A stretch of 64,000 nucleotides of DNA from Robertmurraya sp. FSL R5-0851 (GCF_038002965.1 NZ_JBBOOE010000001.1:822001-886000), one strand, 5' to 3'. Numbered from the stretch's first letter, positions 8,504 to 18,484 are shown. Numbers and translations are program-made. The notes: generated by a model from the letters alone, not told the origin.

Positions 8504-11500
8504 GTGAATATACGATTAAATCATAAAATCATAAAAGACATGTGTGGTACAGTCTCCTTTAAACGAGGAGATTCTTTTTATCGTGCGGATCGAGTAACAT
8601 TCCAGAGTTATCATCCTCAAGGGTGTGAAGCAACGGTTACGGGCGCGGAGGAATTTCAAGTGAAAGTAGCCGTGGATCACGGTGATTTTCAAACGAACTG
8701 TAGCTGTCCTTCACTCCCTTCTTTTAAAAATGAATGTCAGCATATTGCTGCTGTGTTATTAGCCATTTATGACTATCAGAAAAAAGGGACGGTCCCTTTT
8801 ATACCAAGCGAGCATCCTACAGCGAATCAGGAACTAACAGACGGGTTGTTAACCCTGTTTGCCAATCAACCCAAGAGGTCGAGTGGACATCAGCTCCATT
8901 TTGAAAATCGGCAAGTCGTAGAGGCTGCAATTACTTGCAAAATCATTTCCGTAATGGATAAAGAGATGCTAGGGGTAGAGCTTACTATTCAATCCATTTT
9001 AGTCCAAGATATACGAGATTTCCTAGAGAACATGAAAAAAGGGACACCCATAGCCCTTTCAGATACTTTTACTTTTGATCCGAGTGTTCATTGTTTCCAA
9101 AGAGAAACGGACGCGGTGATTTCACAGCTTGTTCAAGTGATCCATGATGAAAAGGTGCATGGTGTTGTACCAAACAGCCAAATGCTACTGATCACGCCAA
9201 CATCTTGGGAAAGGCTACTCCCTTTTCTTGTAAAAGCACCACAAGTAAGTTTACAGGTTGATGAACTCACTTATAGCGGAATCCGACTTTCTAAAAATAC
9301 GCTTCCTTTGCAATTTGAAGTAACAGACGTAAAGGGTGGAGGCTATCAACTGAAAGTTCAAGGCTTGGATCAAATCATCGTGATGGATTCATATGGACTT
9401 GTTTTGGCTAAAGGGGAGATATACCAAATTCCTTATGAAGATATGGACCGACTGGTTGAAATGAAACAGATGTTAGAAAATACGAAGGCAGGGAGTATTC
9501 CCATTCCAAAGGAACAATTTGACTTTTTCTTGGAAAAAGTGGTTCCAGGTTTAAAAAAGTTGGGAACCGTGCAAATATCATCTACCGTCTCCAATCAACT
9601 CTTTCACACGCCGCTCATAGCGAAGTTGTACCTTGATCGAGTAAGTAATCGGCTTCTCGCGGGATTGGAATTTCACTATGAAAATATAGTAATTAACCCA
9701 CTAGAAAGTCATCAACAACAAGCAAGATTTATTGCAGCAAGGGATGTTGGGAAAGAGCAAGCGATCCTGAAGCTAATGGAGGAAAGTTCATTTGCAACGA
9801 CGGACAGTGGATATGTTCTGCATAATGAGGAATTGGAGTATGAATTTTTATATCATGCTGTTCCGAAGCTAGAGAAGCTCGTGCAAATATATGCAACGAC
9901 AGCTGTCAGAAACCGGTTGTTCAAGGAAAGTGCCCACCCTAAAATCCGGATTAAAATGAAAAAAGAACGAACCAATTGGCTTGAATTCAAGTTTGAAATG
10001 GAGGGCATGGCAGAGAAAGAGATTCGTGCCGTGCTAGCAGCGTTAGAGGAAAAGCGAAAATACTATCGTTTGAAAAATGGATCGCTGCTCTCGTTGGAAA
10101 CAAGAGAATTTGAAGAAATTGATCGTTTCCTTCATTCACTTCCCATCCAACCAGAAGATTGGGAAAATGAATTAAACATCCCTGTCGTTCGAGGGCTACA
10201 GCTTTTAGATGGTGATAGTAAAGTATTTATGTTTGAGGATTCCTTTCGTCAATTTATAAATACCATTCAAAATCCAGGTGAAATGAAGTTTGAAGTACCA
10301 AAACCGGTAGAGCCGATTCTCCATGAGTATCAGAAGCAAGGTTACCAATGGATGAAAACGCTCGCCCATTTTGGATTTGGCGGAATTCTAGCAGATGATA
10401 TGGGACTTGGGAAAACCTTGCAGAGCATTTCCTTCATATTGTCAGAGCTTTCTACCATACGTGAAAAAAAGCTACCTGTTCTTGTTGTCTGTCCATCATC
10501 TCTAACGTATAACTGGTTAAGTGAAATGATGAAGTTTGCTCCAGAGCTACAAGCCGTTGTGATGGATGGAACGAAAACGGAAAGGGTAAAACTTCAGAAT
10601 AACCTGGATGGGTTAGACGTTTTGATCACCTCGTATCCATTGTTATTAAAAGATTTGACCTGGTACCAAAAACAGTCGTTTCGTGTGGTTTTCTTTGATG
10701 AAGCACAAGCCTTTAAAAATCCAGTTTCACAAACAGCGAAAGCCGTGCGAAGGATACAAGCTAATTATCGCTTTGCCCTTACAGGGACTCCGGTGGAAAA
10801 TTCCTTAGAAGAACTCTGGTCTATTTTCCACGTTGTGTTTCCTGAACTTTTTCTCGGATTCAAGGAGTACAGCAATCTAACAAGAAAGCAAATTGCTCGG
10901 AGGATTCGCCCGTTTTTACTGCGAAGAATGAAGGAAGAGGTACTTTCTGACATTCCTGGAAAAATGGAGTGGATAGAGACCGTGGAGCTTCTCCCAGATC
11001 AGAAGAATTTGTATGCCGCGTATCTTGCCAAACTGAAAGAAGATACGTTAAAGCATTTGGACAAGGACACGATAAGGAAAAATCGGATTAAAATCTTGGC
11101 TGGATTAACGCGATTAAGACAGATTTGTTGTCATCCTGGTTTATTTGTAGATGGATATAAAGGAAGTTCGTCAAAATTTGAACAGCTCATGAAGATTGTG
11201 GATGAAGCAAAGTTTTCTGGAAGACGGGTGCTGATTTTTTCTCAGTTTACGAAAATGCTCACTCTGATTGGCAGGGAACTAGCTAATCAAGGGATCCCTT
11301 TTTTCTACTTGGATGGTCAGACACCTTCGGAAGAACGTCTAGAAAGATGCAATCGATTTAACGATGGTGAACGGGATATTTTTCTTATATCGTTAAAAGC
11401 GGGTGGAACGGGACTGAATTTAACAGGGGCGGATACGGTTATTTTATATGACCTTTGGTGGAATCCGGCTGTGGAGGAGCAAGCGGCAGACCGTGCACAT

Positions 11501-11680
11501 CGGATTGGTCAGACGAATGAAGTGCAAGTGATCAAGCTGATTGCACGCGGGACTATCGAGGAGAAAATCAATGAACTGCAGGAGAAAAAGAGAGATCTTG
11601 TGTCAGAGATTATTGATTCTAAGCGGAATTCCACTCCTTCTCTTACAGAAGATGATATTCGTGAGATATTAATGATTTAG
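8504..11680 (+). CDS. SWIM zinc-finger SNF2-family DNA helicase/translocase
   Basis: A 1058-residue cytoplasmic protein. Near residues 65-90 it carries a SWIM zinc finger (CSCP...CQH). A long middle region of unknown fold follows, then a complete SNF2 ATPase: YQKQGYQWM, DDMGLGKT (about residue 630), DEAQAFKNP (about 730), ALTGTPVENS, FSQFTKML, SLKAGGTGLNLTGAD and ADRAHRIGQ (about 997). SNF2 proteins translocate on double-stranded DNA; bacterial SWIM-SNF2 proteins are mostly uncharacterised. The start is GTG at 8504 after AAGGAGAGG. No restriction-modification or defence genes adjoin it, so a general DNA-remodelling or repair role is more likely. A second SWIM protein is encoded at 33296. Confidence 0.92.
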   Translation: MNIRLNHKIIKDMCGTVSFKRGDSFYRADRVTFQSYHPQGCEATVTGAEEFQVKVAVDHGDFQTNCSCPSLPSFKNECQHIAAVLLAIYDYQKKGTVPFIPSEHPTANQELTDGLLTLFANQPKRSSGHQLHFENRQVVEAAITCKIISVMDKEMLGVELTIQSILVQDIRDFLENMKKGTPIALSDTFTFDPSVHCFQRETDAVISQLVQVIHDEKVHGVVPNSQMLLITPTSWERLLPFLVKAPQVSLQVDELTYSGIRLSKNTLPLQFEVTDVKGGGYQLKVQGLDQIIVMDSYGLVLAKGEIYQIPYEDMDRLVEMKQMLENTKAGSIPIPKEQFDFFLEKVVPGLKKLGTVQISSTVSNQLFHTPLIAKLYLDRVSNRLLAGLEFHYENIVINPLESHQQQARFIAARDVGKEQAILKLMEESSFATTDSGYVLHNEELEYEFLYHAVPKLEKLVQIYATTAVRNRLFKESAHPKIRIKMKKERTNWLEFKFEMEGMAEKEIRAVLAALEEKRKYYRLKNGSLLSLETREFEEIDRFLHSLPIQPEDWENELNIPVVRGLQLLDGDSKVFMFEDSFRQFINTIQNPGEMKFEVPKPVEPILHEYQKQGYQWMKTLAHFGFGGILADDMGLGKTLQSISFILSELSTIREKKLPVLVVCPSSLTYNWLSEMMKFAPELQAVVMDGTKTERVKLQNNLDGLDVLITSYPLLLKDLTWYQKQSFRVVFFDEAQAFKNPVSQTAKAVRRIQANYRFALTGTPVENSLEELWSIFHVVFPELFLGFKEYSNLTRKQIARRIRPFLLRRMKEEVLSDIPGKMEWIETVELLPDQKNLYAAYLAKLKEDTLKHLDKDTIRKNRIKILAGLTRLRQICCHPGLFVDGYKGSSSKFEQLMKIVDEAKFSGRRVLIFSQFTKMLTLIGRELANQGIPFFYLDGQTPSEERLERCNRFNDGERDIFLISLKAGGTGLNLTGADTVILYDLWWNPAVEEQAADRAHRIGQTNEVQVIKLIARGTIEEKINELQEKKRDLVSEIIDSKRNSTPSLTEDDIREILMI

Positions 11681-11792
11681 TTATGGTGAAATCTACATCT
11701 CGAGTCTTAGAAGAAGTTACAACCTTGGTTTCTATTTAGATAAGAAAAGTCACTTTATACTTATAGTATCTTAAATAAGATGGAGTGGTTTT

Positions 11793-12404
11793 ATGACGGA
11801 CTTTCTACTAACACTAATAGATAAATGGGGGATAGGCGGAATTTTGTTTTCCTTATTCATTGAGGGAAGTGCCTTTCCTTTTGTTGGAACTTTTTTTATA
11901 GTCACAGTAGGGTTTATTTTAAATTTATCCTGGATTGAAGTAGCATGGATTTCACTAACTGGAAGTTTTTTATATGCTCTCGGGAGCTATATCCCTTATA
12001 CCATTGGATATAAATTAGGGAATTCTGTTGAAAATAGATTGAACCTGACTCAAAGAGAAAAGTTGGTAAAGGTAAAGAATCGGTTGAACAAGTATGGTGT
12101 GTGGAGTATTGCGGTATTAAGTCCCCTTCATTTAGGTAACGTGATTCCTTTTATTGCAGGAATGTCTAATATGAAAGTTCTTCCTTATACGGCACTTACG
12201 ATGTTAGGAATAGGGCCATCGACTTTCCTTTTGTTAAGTATTGGTCGTTATTATGACGGTGATGCTAAACAAATGATAAATAGGATTACTGAATATCAAA
12301 CCATGTTACTAGTTATGCTTGGAGCCATGACGATTGGTTATATAAGTTGGAAAGTACTAAAACAGCGTAATCAAAGGAAAAGAATGAATGTAGTTAATAG
12401 ATAA
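11793..12404 (+). CDS. DedA-family membrane protein (VTT domain)
   Basis: A 203-residue polytopic membrane protein of the DedA/VTT family, whose characterised members flip undecaprenyl phosphate or phosphatidylethanolamine or support membrane homeostasis. The family pattern is visible: an N-terminal re-entrant hydrophobic stretch (FSLFIEGSAFPFVGTFFIV), a small-residue helix (GSFLYALGSYIPYTIGYKLG), a basic loop (KNRLNKYG), then two C-terminal helices with FIAGMSNM and a basic tail KQRNQRKR. Start is ATG at 11793 behind TGGAGTGG. Monocistronic with its own terminator. The transported lipid is not known. Confidence 0.85.
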   Translation: MTDFLLTLIDKWGIGGILFSLFIEGSAFPFVGTFFIVTVGFILNLSWIEVAWISLTGSFLYALGSYIPYTIGYKLGNSVENRLNLTQREKLVKVKNRLNKYGVWSIAVLSPLHLGNVIPFIAGMSNMKVLPYTALTMLGIGPSTFLLLSIGRYYDGDAKQMINRITEYQTMLLVMLGAMTIGYISWKVLKQRNQRKRMNVVNR

Positions 12405-12438
12405 GGAGAACTTCCTAATAATGGGGAGCTCTCCTTTT
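12403..12438 (+). terminator. Terminator after the DedA gene
   Basis: AAGGAGA at 12403-12409 pairs with TCTCCTT at 12430-12436, followed by TTTAT; the stem overlaps the stop codon. Confidence 0.75.
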
Positions 12439-12730
12439 TATATTTAATTTGTCAGAGGCTAGTATCGAGCCATATGCAATTGCTCACACTTTTGCATCTA
12501 AGGTATTGATTGTTTGCTATATTAAACGGCTATTCAGGTAAAATTTTTTACTAAAAATAAGTATAGTTATTTATGTATATGGCAAAAAAATAGTGGAATA
12601 CGGTATATTTCGTAGTGAAGATTGAATACTTGGGGTTTGGAATGAAAGGATAAAAAGTACTGTTTGATACCATATAATCGTTAGTAAAATACTTTTCTGA
12701 AATTTTTTTACTAGTTTTAGTAAAAATATA

Positions 12731-12759
12731 TTTACAAGTTTTACTGTTAGTGATATATT
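12731..12759 (+). promoter_or_regulatory. Predicted sigma-A promoter of the gan operon
   Basis: TTTACA at 12731-12736 and TATATT at 12754-12759 are separated by exactly 17 bases; the start point would fall near 12766, immediately before the operator. Position and spacing are seen; use is inferred. Confidence 0.6.
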
Positions 12760-12767
12760 TTAATTAC

Positions 12768-12780
12768 TGAAGCGCTTTCA
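12768..12780 (+). promoter_or_regulatory. LacI/CcpA-type operator upstream of ganS
   Basis: TGAAGCGCTTTCA is a palindrome centred on AAGCGCTT, the core recognised by LacI-family proteins such as CcpA and GanR. It overlaps the predicted start point, the expected place for repression. Which protein binds it cannot be decided from sequence. Confidence 0.65.
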
Positions 12781-12815
12781 ATAAAAATGTAAACCAATGT
12801 GAGAGGATGTAAGCT

Positions 12816-14099
12816 ATGAAGAAGTTTAAAAAGTATTTTAGCGTTATGAGCGGTATTGCTTTAAGTTTATCTTTAGTAGCGTGTGGACCTCAAGAAAGTA
12901 GTACGGAGAGTACTGGTTCGAACGATTCTTCCAAGAACAAAGAGTATGATTTACTAGTTTGGGAGGATATTGAAAAAGGAGCAGGTATTAAAGATGCGAT
13001 TGCTAAGTTTGAAGAAGAAAATGGAGTAAAGGTGAAAGTAGTTGAAAAAGCCTATGCTCAACAAATAGAAGATTTACGTATGGATGGACCGGGTGGTACA
13101 GGACCAGATGTACTTACCATGCCGGGAGACCAAATTGGAACGGCGGTAACCGAAGGATTAATCAAAGAGTTAAATGTAGCTGAAGATGTTCAATCTATTT
13201 ATACAGAAGTAGCTATGAAGTCGCAAATGGTAGAAAACAAGGTGTATGGTTTACCTAAAGCTGTAGAAACTACCATGCTTTATTACAATAAAGATTTAGT
13301 TTCTGAAGCAGAACTTCCAACCACTCTTGACGGATGGTATGACTACTCTAAGAAGGTAACGGATGGAGAAAAATTTGGATTCCTAGCTTTGTTTGACCAA
13401 ATCTACTATGCACAAAGCATTTTGAGTGGGTATGGTGGATATATTTTCGGAACCGATGACAAAGGCAATTACGATCCTGCCGATATCGGGTTAAATACCA
13501 AAGGTGCTCTTGAAGGGGCAGAGTATATTCAAAAGTTCTATAAAGAAGGTCTATTTCCAGCTGGAATCATTGGTGAACAAGGAATTAATGTTCTTGAATC
13601 GTTGTTTACGGAAGGAAAAGCTGCTGCTGTCATTTCAGGTCCTTGGAATATTGATCCATTTACAAAAGCAGGAATCAATTTTGGTGTAACCAAATTACCT
13701 GAGCTTTCAAATGGTGAGAATATGAGTTCGTTCGTTGGAGTGAAGAGTTATAATGTGAGCTCTTATAGTAAAAATGCTGAACTTGCTGAGAAGTTAGTTG
13801 TATTTTTAGCAAATGAAGAAAATTCAAAAGCTCGATATGAAGTGACCAAGGAAGTTCCAGCTGTACAAGCACTTGCTAATGATCCTGTTGTAGCAGAAAG
13901 TGAAGCAGCCCAAGCGGTAGCTGAGCAATCGCAATTTGCTGAATTAACTCCAAACATTCCAGAAATGAACGAAGTTTGGACACCAACAGACTCTGCCCTG
14001 CAAACCATCGCAACTGGTAAAGCTCAACCTAAAGAAGCGTTGGAGCAAGCCGTTGAAACGATTAAAGGACAGATCGAAGCGAAGCATGGTGGAAAATAA
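12816..14099 (+). CDS. ganS: Galacto-oligosaccharide/maltose-type ABC transporter binding lipoprotein
   Basis: A 427-residue extracellular solute-binding lipoprotein of the MalE family (family 1). Signal peptide MKKFKKYFSVMSGIALSLSLVAC ends with an LVAC lipobox, followed by a Ser/Thr/Asn-rich linker. The mature part shows the MalE pattern (LLVWEDIEKG, GPDVLTMPGDQIG, VYGLPKAVETTMLYYNKDL, AAVISGPWNI). Its genes for two permeases, a GH42 galactosidase, a GH53 galactanase and a LacI regulator follow, matching ganSPQAB-ganR (B. subtilis GanS/CycB), so the ligand is predicted to be galactan oligosaccharides. As in that system no ATPase is encoded locally; MsmX-type ATPases usually serve. Start ATG behind GAGAGGA. 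Confidence 0.88.
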   Translation: MKKFKKYFSVMSGIALSLSLVACGPQESSTESTGSNDSSKNKEYDLLVWEDIEKGAGIKDAIAKFEEENGVKVKVVEKAYAQQIEDLRMDGPGGTGPDVLTMPGDQIGTAVTEGLIKELNVAEDVQSIYTEVAMKSQMVENKVYGLPKAVETTMLYYNKDLVSEAELPTTLDGWYDYSKKVTDGEKFGFLALFDQIYYAQSILSGYGGYIFGTDDKGNYDPADIGLNTKGALEGAEYIQKFYKEGLFPAGIIGEQGINVLESLFTEGKAAAVISGPWNIDPFTKAGINFGVTKLPELSNGENMSSFVGVKSYNVSSYSKNAELAEKLVVFLANEENSKARYEVTKEVPAVQALANDPVVAESEAAQAVAEQSQFAELTPNIPEMNEVWTPTDSALQTIATGKAQPKEALEQAVETIKGQIEAKHGGK

Positions 14100-14112
14100 T
14101 TTGTAAGTAAAC

Positions 14113-14147
14113 AATGGTGTCAAACGGTCCTTATGTTTGACACCATT
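14113..14147 (+). promoter_or_regulatory. Intercistronic hairpin between ganS and ganP
   Basis: Perfect 13-bp stem AATGGTGTCAAAC / GTTTGACACCATT with a nine-base loop, 13 bases after the ganS stop. It lacks a proper T run, so it probably acts as a partial terminator or 3' mRNA stabiliser that keeps binding-protein expression above that of the permeases. Confidence 0.8.
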
Positions 14148-14198
14148 TATTATAAGGACGGAATCTATCACACGAACGTCTAATAAGAGGTGAAAAAA

Positions 14199-15455
14199 GT
14201 GCAACATCGCAAAACGGCTTTGCTTTTATCAATCATTCCAGGGCTTGGTCAATTTTACAATAAGCAGTGGATAAAAGGGCTTTTATTTCTACTTTTAGCG
14301 GTTTCGTTTTTTGCAGTATTTGGTGATTTATTGAATATGGGATTTTGGGGGCTTTTCACACTTGGAACGGAAGTGCCCCGAGATAACTCGATCTTTCTCC
14401 TTGCGGAAGGGATTATTGCTGTCATTGTAACGATTTTTGGGCTTGCCTTTTACTATATTAATCTACGAGATGCTTATAAGAACGGGGCTTTGAGAGATAA
14501 AAATCAGCGGCTGCATTCTCTTAAGGAGGATTACCGCAATTTAATTGAGCAGGGTTACCCTTATGTGATCAGTGGACCATCACTCTTTATTTTAATATTT
14601 GCAGTCATTTTCCCTATTTTATTTAGTTTCGCATTAGCGTTTACGAACTACGATTTATACCATTCTCCACCGGCTAACTTAGCTGATTGGGTCGGGTTAG
14701 AAACATTTTTTGAAATCTTCACCGTTGATATTTGGCGTTCTACCTTCTTTGATGTATTAGCTTGGACGGTTATTTGGACGCTTGTGGCTTCTACTTTGCA
14801 GGTGAGCCTTGGAGTGTTTCTTGCGGTTTTAGTCAATCAGAAAGATGTGAAATTTACTAAGTTCTATCGAACGGTTCTTGTTCTTCCTTGGGCAGTACCT
14901 GGGTTTGTAACGATCTTAATATTTGCAGGATTATTTAATGATAGCTTTGGGGCAATCAATAACGATATACTGGCTGCTTTTGGAATTCAGTCCATTCCGT
15001 GGCTAACTGATGAAAATTGGACACGAGTAGCATTAATTCTTATGCAGGGCTGGTTAGGTTTCCCTTATATTTTCTTAGTAACAACAGGTGTCCTTCAGTC
15101 CATTCCGGATGACCTTTATGAAGCAGCAACGATTGATGGAGCGTCTGTTTTTGCAAAGTTTCGCCATATTACAATGCCTATGATTTTAATCGCAATGGCT
15201 CCGATCATTATTACTTAATACACGTTTAACTTTAATAACTTTAATATTATTTATCTATTTAATGGTGGTGGACCTGCTGTACCAGGATCGACGGCTGGAG
15301 GAACGGATATACTCGTTTCATGGATATACAAATTAACGATGCAATCGAGTCAGTATTCACTGGCGGCTGCATTAACCATCTTGCTATCAGTATTTGTTAT
15401 CGCGATTGCACTATGGCAATTTAGACGTACGAATTCCTTTAAAGAGGGGGCTTAA
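14199..15455 (+). pseudogene. ganP: ganP permease with in-frame premature stop (TAA at 15216)
   Basis: The MalF-type permease of the galactan oligosaccharide importer. From GTG at 14199 (AGAGGTGA at 14186-14193; a GTG at 14190 is too close to that site) the frame encodes a three-helix N-terminal part, the permease core and the EAA loop YEAATIDGASVFAKF, then meets TAA at 15216-15218 after MAPIIIT. The same frame continues without any shift for 79 codons with typical permease sequence (NFNNFNIIYLFNGGGPAVPG, a last membrane helix, RRTNSFKEGA) to TAA at 15453-15455. Full length would be 418 residues. Relatives have Gln at the stop position, so CAA to TAA is the simplest explanation. Loss of the last helices should inactivate the importer; a base-call error or readthrough remains possible. 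Confidence 0.88.
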
Positions 15456-15458
15456 AGG

Positions 15459-16310
15459 ATGCTGAAAGATATGAAAAAACAAAAATTCTTTCGTCTCCTG
15501 TTTACACATTTGATATTAGTTTTTATGACAGTGATCATTATTTATCCATTAATTTGGACCGTTGGTGCGAGCTTTAATCCGGGAAACAGCTTGATTAGCA
15601 CGTCCATCATTCCTAAAAACCCTACACTTGATCATTATCGCGAATTGTTTGCAGGGAAGGAAAGTTTGCAATATGGAAAATGGTATGCAAATTCCTTGAA
15701 AATTAGTGTTTTTACCATGATAGGGACGGTAATAAGTGTTTCTTTTACTGCCTATGCATTTTCTCGGTTTCGCTTTAAGGGAAGACAAAAAGCCTTAACA
15801 TTGTTTCTATTACTACAAATGATTCCACAATTTTCTGCTCTAATTGCTCTATTTGTATTAGCGCAAATACTAGGCATGATGAATAGTCATTGGCTATTAA
15901 TCCTTTTATATATTGGTGGACAAATTCCTATGAACACTTATTTGATGAAAGGATATATGGACTCGATTCCCATGGACTTGGATGAAAGCGCGAAAATTGA
16001 TGGAGCAAGTAATACAAGGATCTTTTTACAAATCCTTATGCCTTTATCACGACCAATGATTGCGGTCGTCGCGATGAATGGTTTTACCGGGCCGCTGGGA
16101 GATTTCGTTTTATCATCAACCATTTTACGAACACCTGAGGCGTACACCCTACCGATTGGATTATATAACCTCGTTAATGATGTAATGGGGGCTAGCTACA
16201 CGACCTTTGCAGCTGGAGCCATACTGATCAGTATTCCGATTGCGATTATATTCATTTTGCTTCAGAAGCACTTTGTATCAGGACTAACAGCTGGTGGAAC
16301 GAAGGGTTGA
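15459..16310 (+). CDS. ganQ: Galactan oligosaccharide ABC transporter permease, MalG type
   Basis: A 283-residue inner-membrane permease with six hydrophobic segments and the EAA loop DLDESAKIDGASNTRIF near residues 173-189, the contact site for the ATPase. Tail HFVSGLTAGGTKG is typical of MalG/GanQ. It starts 3 bases after the terminal stop of ganP with AGAGGGGG at 15443-15450 inside the ganP end, so its translation is normally coupled to ganP; the premature stop in ganP may reduce it through polarity. The gene itself is intact. Confidence 0.9.
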   Translation: MLKDMKKQKFFRLLFTHLILVFMTVIIIYPLIWTVGASFNPGNSLISTSIIPKNPTLDHYRELFAGKESLQYGKWYANSLKISVFTMIGTVISVSFTAYAFSRFRFKGRQKALTLFLLLQMIPQFSALIALFVLAQILGMMNSHWLLILLYIGGQIPMNTYLMKGYMDSIPMDLDESAKIDGASNTRIFLQILMPLSRPMIAVVAMNGFTGPLGDFVLSSTILRTPEAYTLPIGLYNLVNDVMGASYTTFAAGAILISIPIAIIFILLQKHFVSGLTAGGTKG

Positions 16311-16345
16311 TTTCATAAAAAAGTCAATAGTAGAAGGAGACGACA

Positions 16346-18415
16346 ATGAAAAATCATCATAAAACCTATACAACAAATGCGAAATTCATGCTTCACGGGG
16401 GAGACTATAATCCTGATCAATGGCTGGACCATCCAGAAATCTTAGCAGATGATATTAAATTAATGAAGTTAGCCCATACGAACACATTCTCTGTTGGAAT
16501 CTTTGCATGGAGTGCATTGGAGCCAGAGGAAGGCAAGTACCACTTTGAATGGTTAGATGATATCTTTGACGATATTCACAGTATCGGTGGAAAAGTCATC
16601 TTAGCTACACCAAGTGGAGCACGCCCTGCTTGGATGTCGGAAAAATACCCTGAGGTTCTTCGTGTAAACTCTTCTAGAGTGAAACAATTACATGGAGGAC
16701 GACATAATCACTGTTTTACAGCTCCTGTTTATCGTGAAAAAACACAGGAAATGAACCGCAAGTTAGCAGAAAGATATGGTAGTCATCCGGCATTATTGAT
16801 GTGGCATATCTCAAATGAGTATGGTGGAGAGTGTCACTGCGATCAGTGTCAGATAGCTTTTAGACAATGGATAAAAAACAAATATCAAAATGATCTTAAA
16901 TCATTAAACGATGCTTGGTGGGGACCGTTCTGGAGTCACACCTATAGTGATTGGTCTCAGGTTGAATCACCCTCTCCGATTGGGGAAAGTATGGTTCATG
17001 GATTGAACCTGGATTGGCGACGTTTTGTTACCGATCAAACGATTTCCTTCTATGAAAATGAGATTGTTCCAATAAGAGAACTTACGCCAGAAGTGCCAAT
17101 CACAACGAATTTTATGGCAGACACATTCGATTTAATTCCGTTTCAATCACTAGATTATAGTAAATTTGCGAAGCATGTGGATGTGGTTAGCTGGGATGCG
17201 TATCCAGCGTGGCATAATGACTGGGAAAGTACGGCGAATTTAGCGATGAAGGTTGGCTTCATTAATGATCTGTATCGTAGTTTAAAACAACAACCATTCT
17301 TGCTAATGGAATCCACTCCGAGCTTGGTAAATTGGCATAGTGTGAACAAAGCAAAAAGACCAGGTATGCATCTTCTATCTTCCATGCAGATGGTAGCTCA
17401 TGGTTCGGATAGTGTGATGTACTTCCAGTGGAGAAAATCACGTGGATCATCAGAAAAATTCCATGGTGCTGTGGTGGATCATGATAACAGTACGAATAAT
17501 CGTGTTTTCCAAGAGGTAGCTCAAGTTGGAAAAACATTAGAAAATCTATCTGATATTGTCGGCACGAATCGTCCAGCAGATGTTGCTATTCTTTACGATT
17601 GGGAAAGCAACTGGGCTCTAAATGACGCACAAGGATTCGGATTGGACACCAAACGCTATCCTCAAACCTTGCAACAGCACTACAAGGTTTTCTGGGAAAA
17701 AGATATTCCTGTAGATGTGATTACAAAGGAGCAAGACTTTTCATCTTATAAACTATTAATTGTCCCGATGCTTTATTTAATGAGTGAAGAAACCATTTTA
17801 CGTTTAAAATCCTTTGTCGCAGCAGGCGGAACACTTGTCATGACCTATATTAGTGGTCTTGTAAATGAGTATGACTTAACGTACTTAGGTGGATGGCATA
17901 AAGATCTACAGGATATCTTTGGCTTAAAACCAGTTGAAACCGATACGTATTATCCAAAAGATCGAAACTATGTGGAGTATAAAGGTCGTACGTATGAATT
18001 AAAGGATTATGCTACGATCCTTGAACTAAATACTGCAACAGTAAAGGGTGTATACACAGCTGATTTTTATGCCAATACCCCAGCTGTAACCAGCCACAAA
18101 TATGAAGAAGGTAAGGCTTACTATATCGGTGGACGATTAGAAGATCAGTTCCAAAGGGACTTTTATGAAGAAATAATGAAAGAGTTGGCTCTAGAATCTG
18201 TGTCTTCAGTAAAACATGGAGAGGGGGTCTCAGTACAAGTAAGGAATGCTCCTGAAAGTGACTTCATTTTTGTTATGAATTTCACTGAGGAAAATCAAGT
18301 GGTTACCTTTGAGTTACCAGTAACAGATAAGAGTACCGGTGAAGAATTGCTAGGAGACGTATCGTTAGAGAAGTATGAAGTACGAATTGTTGAGAAAAAA
18401 AGAACGACAAATTAA
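16346..18415 (+). CDS. ganA: GH42 beta-galactosidase
   Basis: A 689-residue cytoplasmic glycoside hydrolase family 42 enzyme that removes galactose from galacto-oligosaccharides. The TIM barrel carries acid/base Glu158 in HISNEYGG and nucleophile Glu322 in LMESTPS. A zinc site is formed by Cys123 (NHCF) with Cys163, Cys165 and Cys168 (ECHCDQC), as in structurally known GH42 enzymes. A trimerisation domain (about residues 395-600) and a short beta domain complete the family length. No signal peptide. ATG at 16346 follows AGAAGGAGAC. It completes the ganSPQA operon and is followed by a strong hairpin. Confidence 0.95.
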   Translation: MKNHHKTYTTNAKFMLHGGDYNPDQWLDHPEILADDIKLMKLAHTNTFSVGIFAWSALEPEEGKYHFEWLDDIFDDIHSIGGKVILATPSGARPAWMSEKYPEVLRVNSSRVKQLHGGRHNHCFTAPVYREKTQEMNRKLAERYGSHPALLMWHISNEYGGECHCDQCQIAFRQWIKNKYQNDLKSLNDAWWGPFWSHTYSDWSQVESPSPIGESMVHGLNLDWRRFVTDQTISFYENEIVPIRELTPEVPITTNFMADTFDLIPFQSLDYSKFAKHVDVVSWDAYPAWHNDWESTANLAMKVGFINDLYRSLKQQPFLLMESTPSLVNWHSVNKAKRPGMHLLSSMQMVAHGSDSVMYFQWRKSRGSSEKFHGAVVDHDNSTNNRVFQEVAQVGKTLENLSDIVGTNRPADVAILYDWESNWALNDAQGFGLDTKRYPQTLQQHYKVFWEKDIPVDVITKEQDFSSYKLLIVPMLYLMSEETILRLKSFVAAGGTLVMTYISGLVNEYDLTYLGGWHKDLQDIFGLKPVETDTYYPKDRNYVEYKGRTYELKDYATILELNTATVKGVYTADFYANTPAVTSHKYEEGKAYYIGGRLEDQFQRDFYEEIMKELALESVSSVKHGEGVSVQVRNAPESDFIFVMNFTEENQVVTFELPVTDKSTGEELLGDVSLEKYEVRIVEKKRTTN

Positions 18416-18425
18416 CGTGAATGCA

Positions 18426-18460
18426 TACATGGGTGGGACCGGGAACCCACCCATGTATTT
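18426..18460 (+). terminator. Hairpin/terminator after ganA
   Basis: Perfect 12-bp stem TACATGGGTGGG / CCCACCCATGTA with an eight-base loop. The T tail is short (TTTACG), so some readthrough into ganB is possible. Confidence 0.75.
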
Positions 18461-18470
18461 ACGATGTGAA

Positions 18471-18484
18471 TGGAAACGTTTACT
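18471..18484 (+). promoter_or_regulatory. LacI/CcpA-type operator upstream of ganB
   Basis: TGGAAACGTTTACT has the AAACGTTT core and resembles the CcpA catabolite-responsive element and GanR-like operators. It is 67 bases before the ganB start and after the ganA terminator, implying that ganB has its own regulated promoter. Confidence 0.6.

Larger units (their letters stand above)
12439..12815 (+). other. Long AT-rich leader region of the gan operon
   Basis: A gene-free stretch of 377 bases. It contains the 11-mer TTTTACTAAAA at 12546-12556, an inverted repeat TTTTTACT / AGTAAAAA at 12705-12726, then the predicted promoter and operator listed separately. No supported open frame with a ribosome site was found. 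The length suggests an extra regulatory input besides the LacI-type site. Confidence 0.5.

Noticed and set aside
15216..15218. Programmed readthrough or stop recoding in ganP
   Set aside because: TAA followed by T, no recoding hairpin seen and no such event known in this family; mutation or error is simpler, although not excluded.
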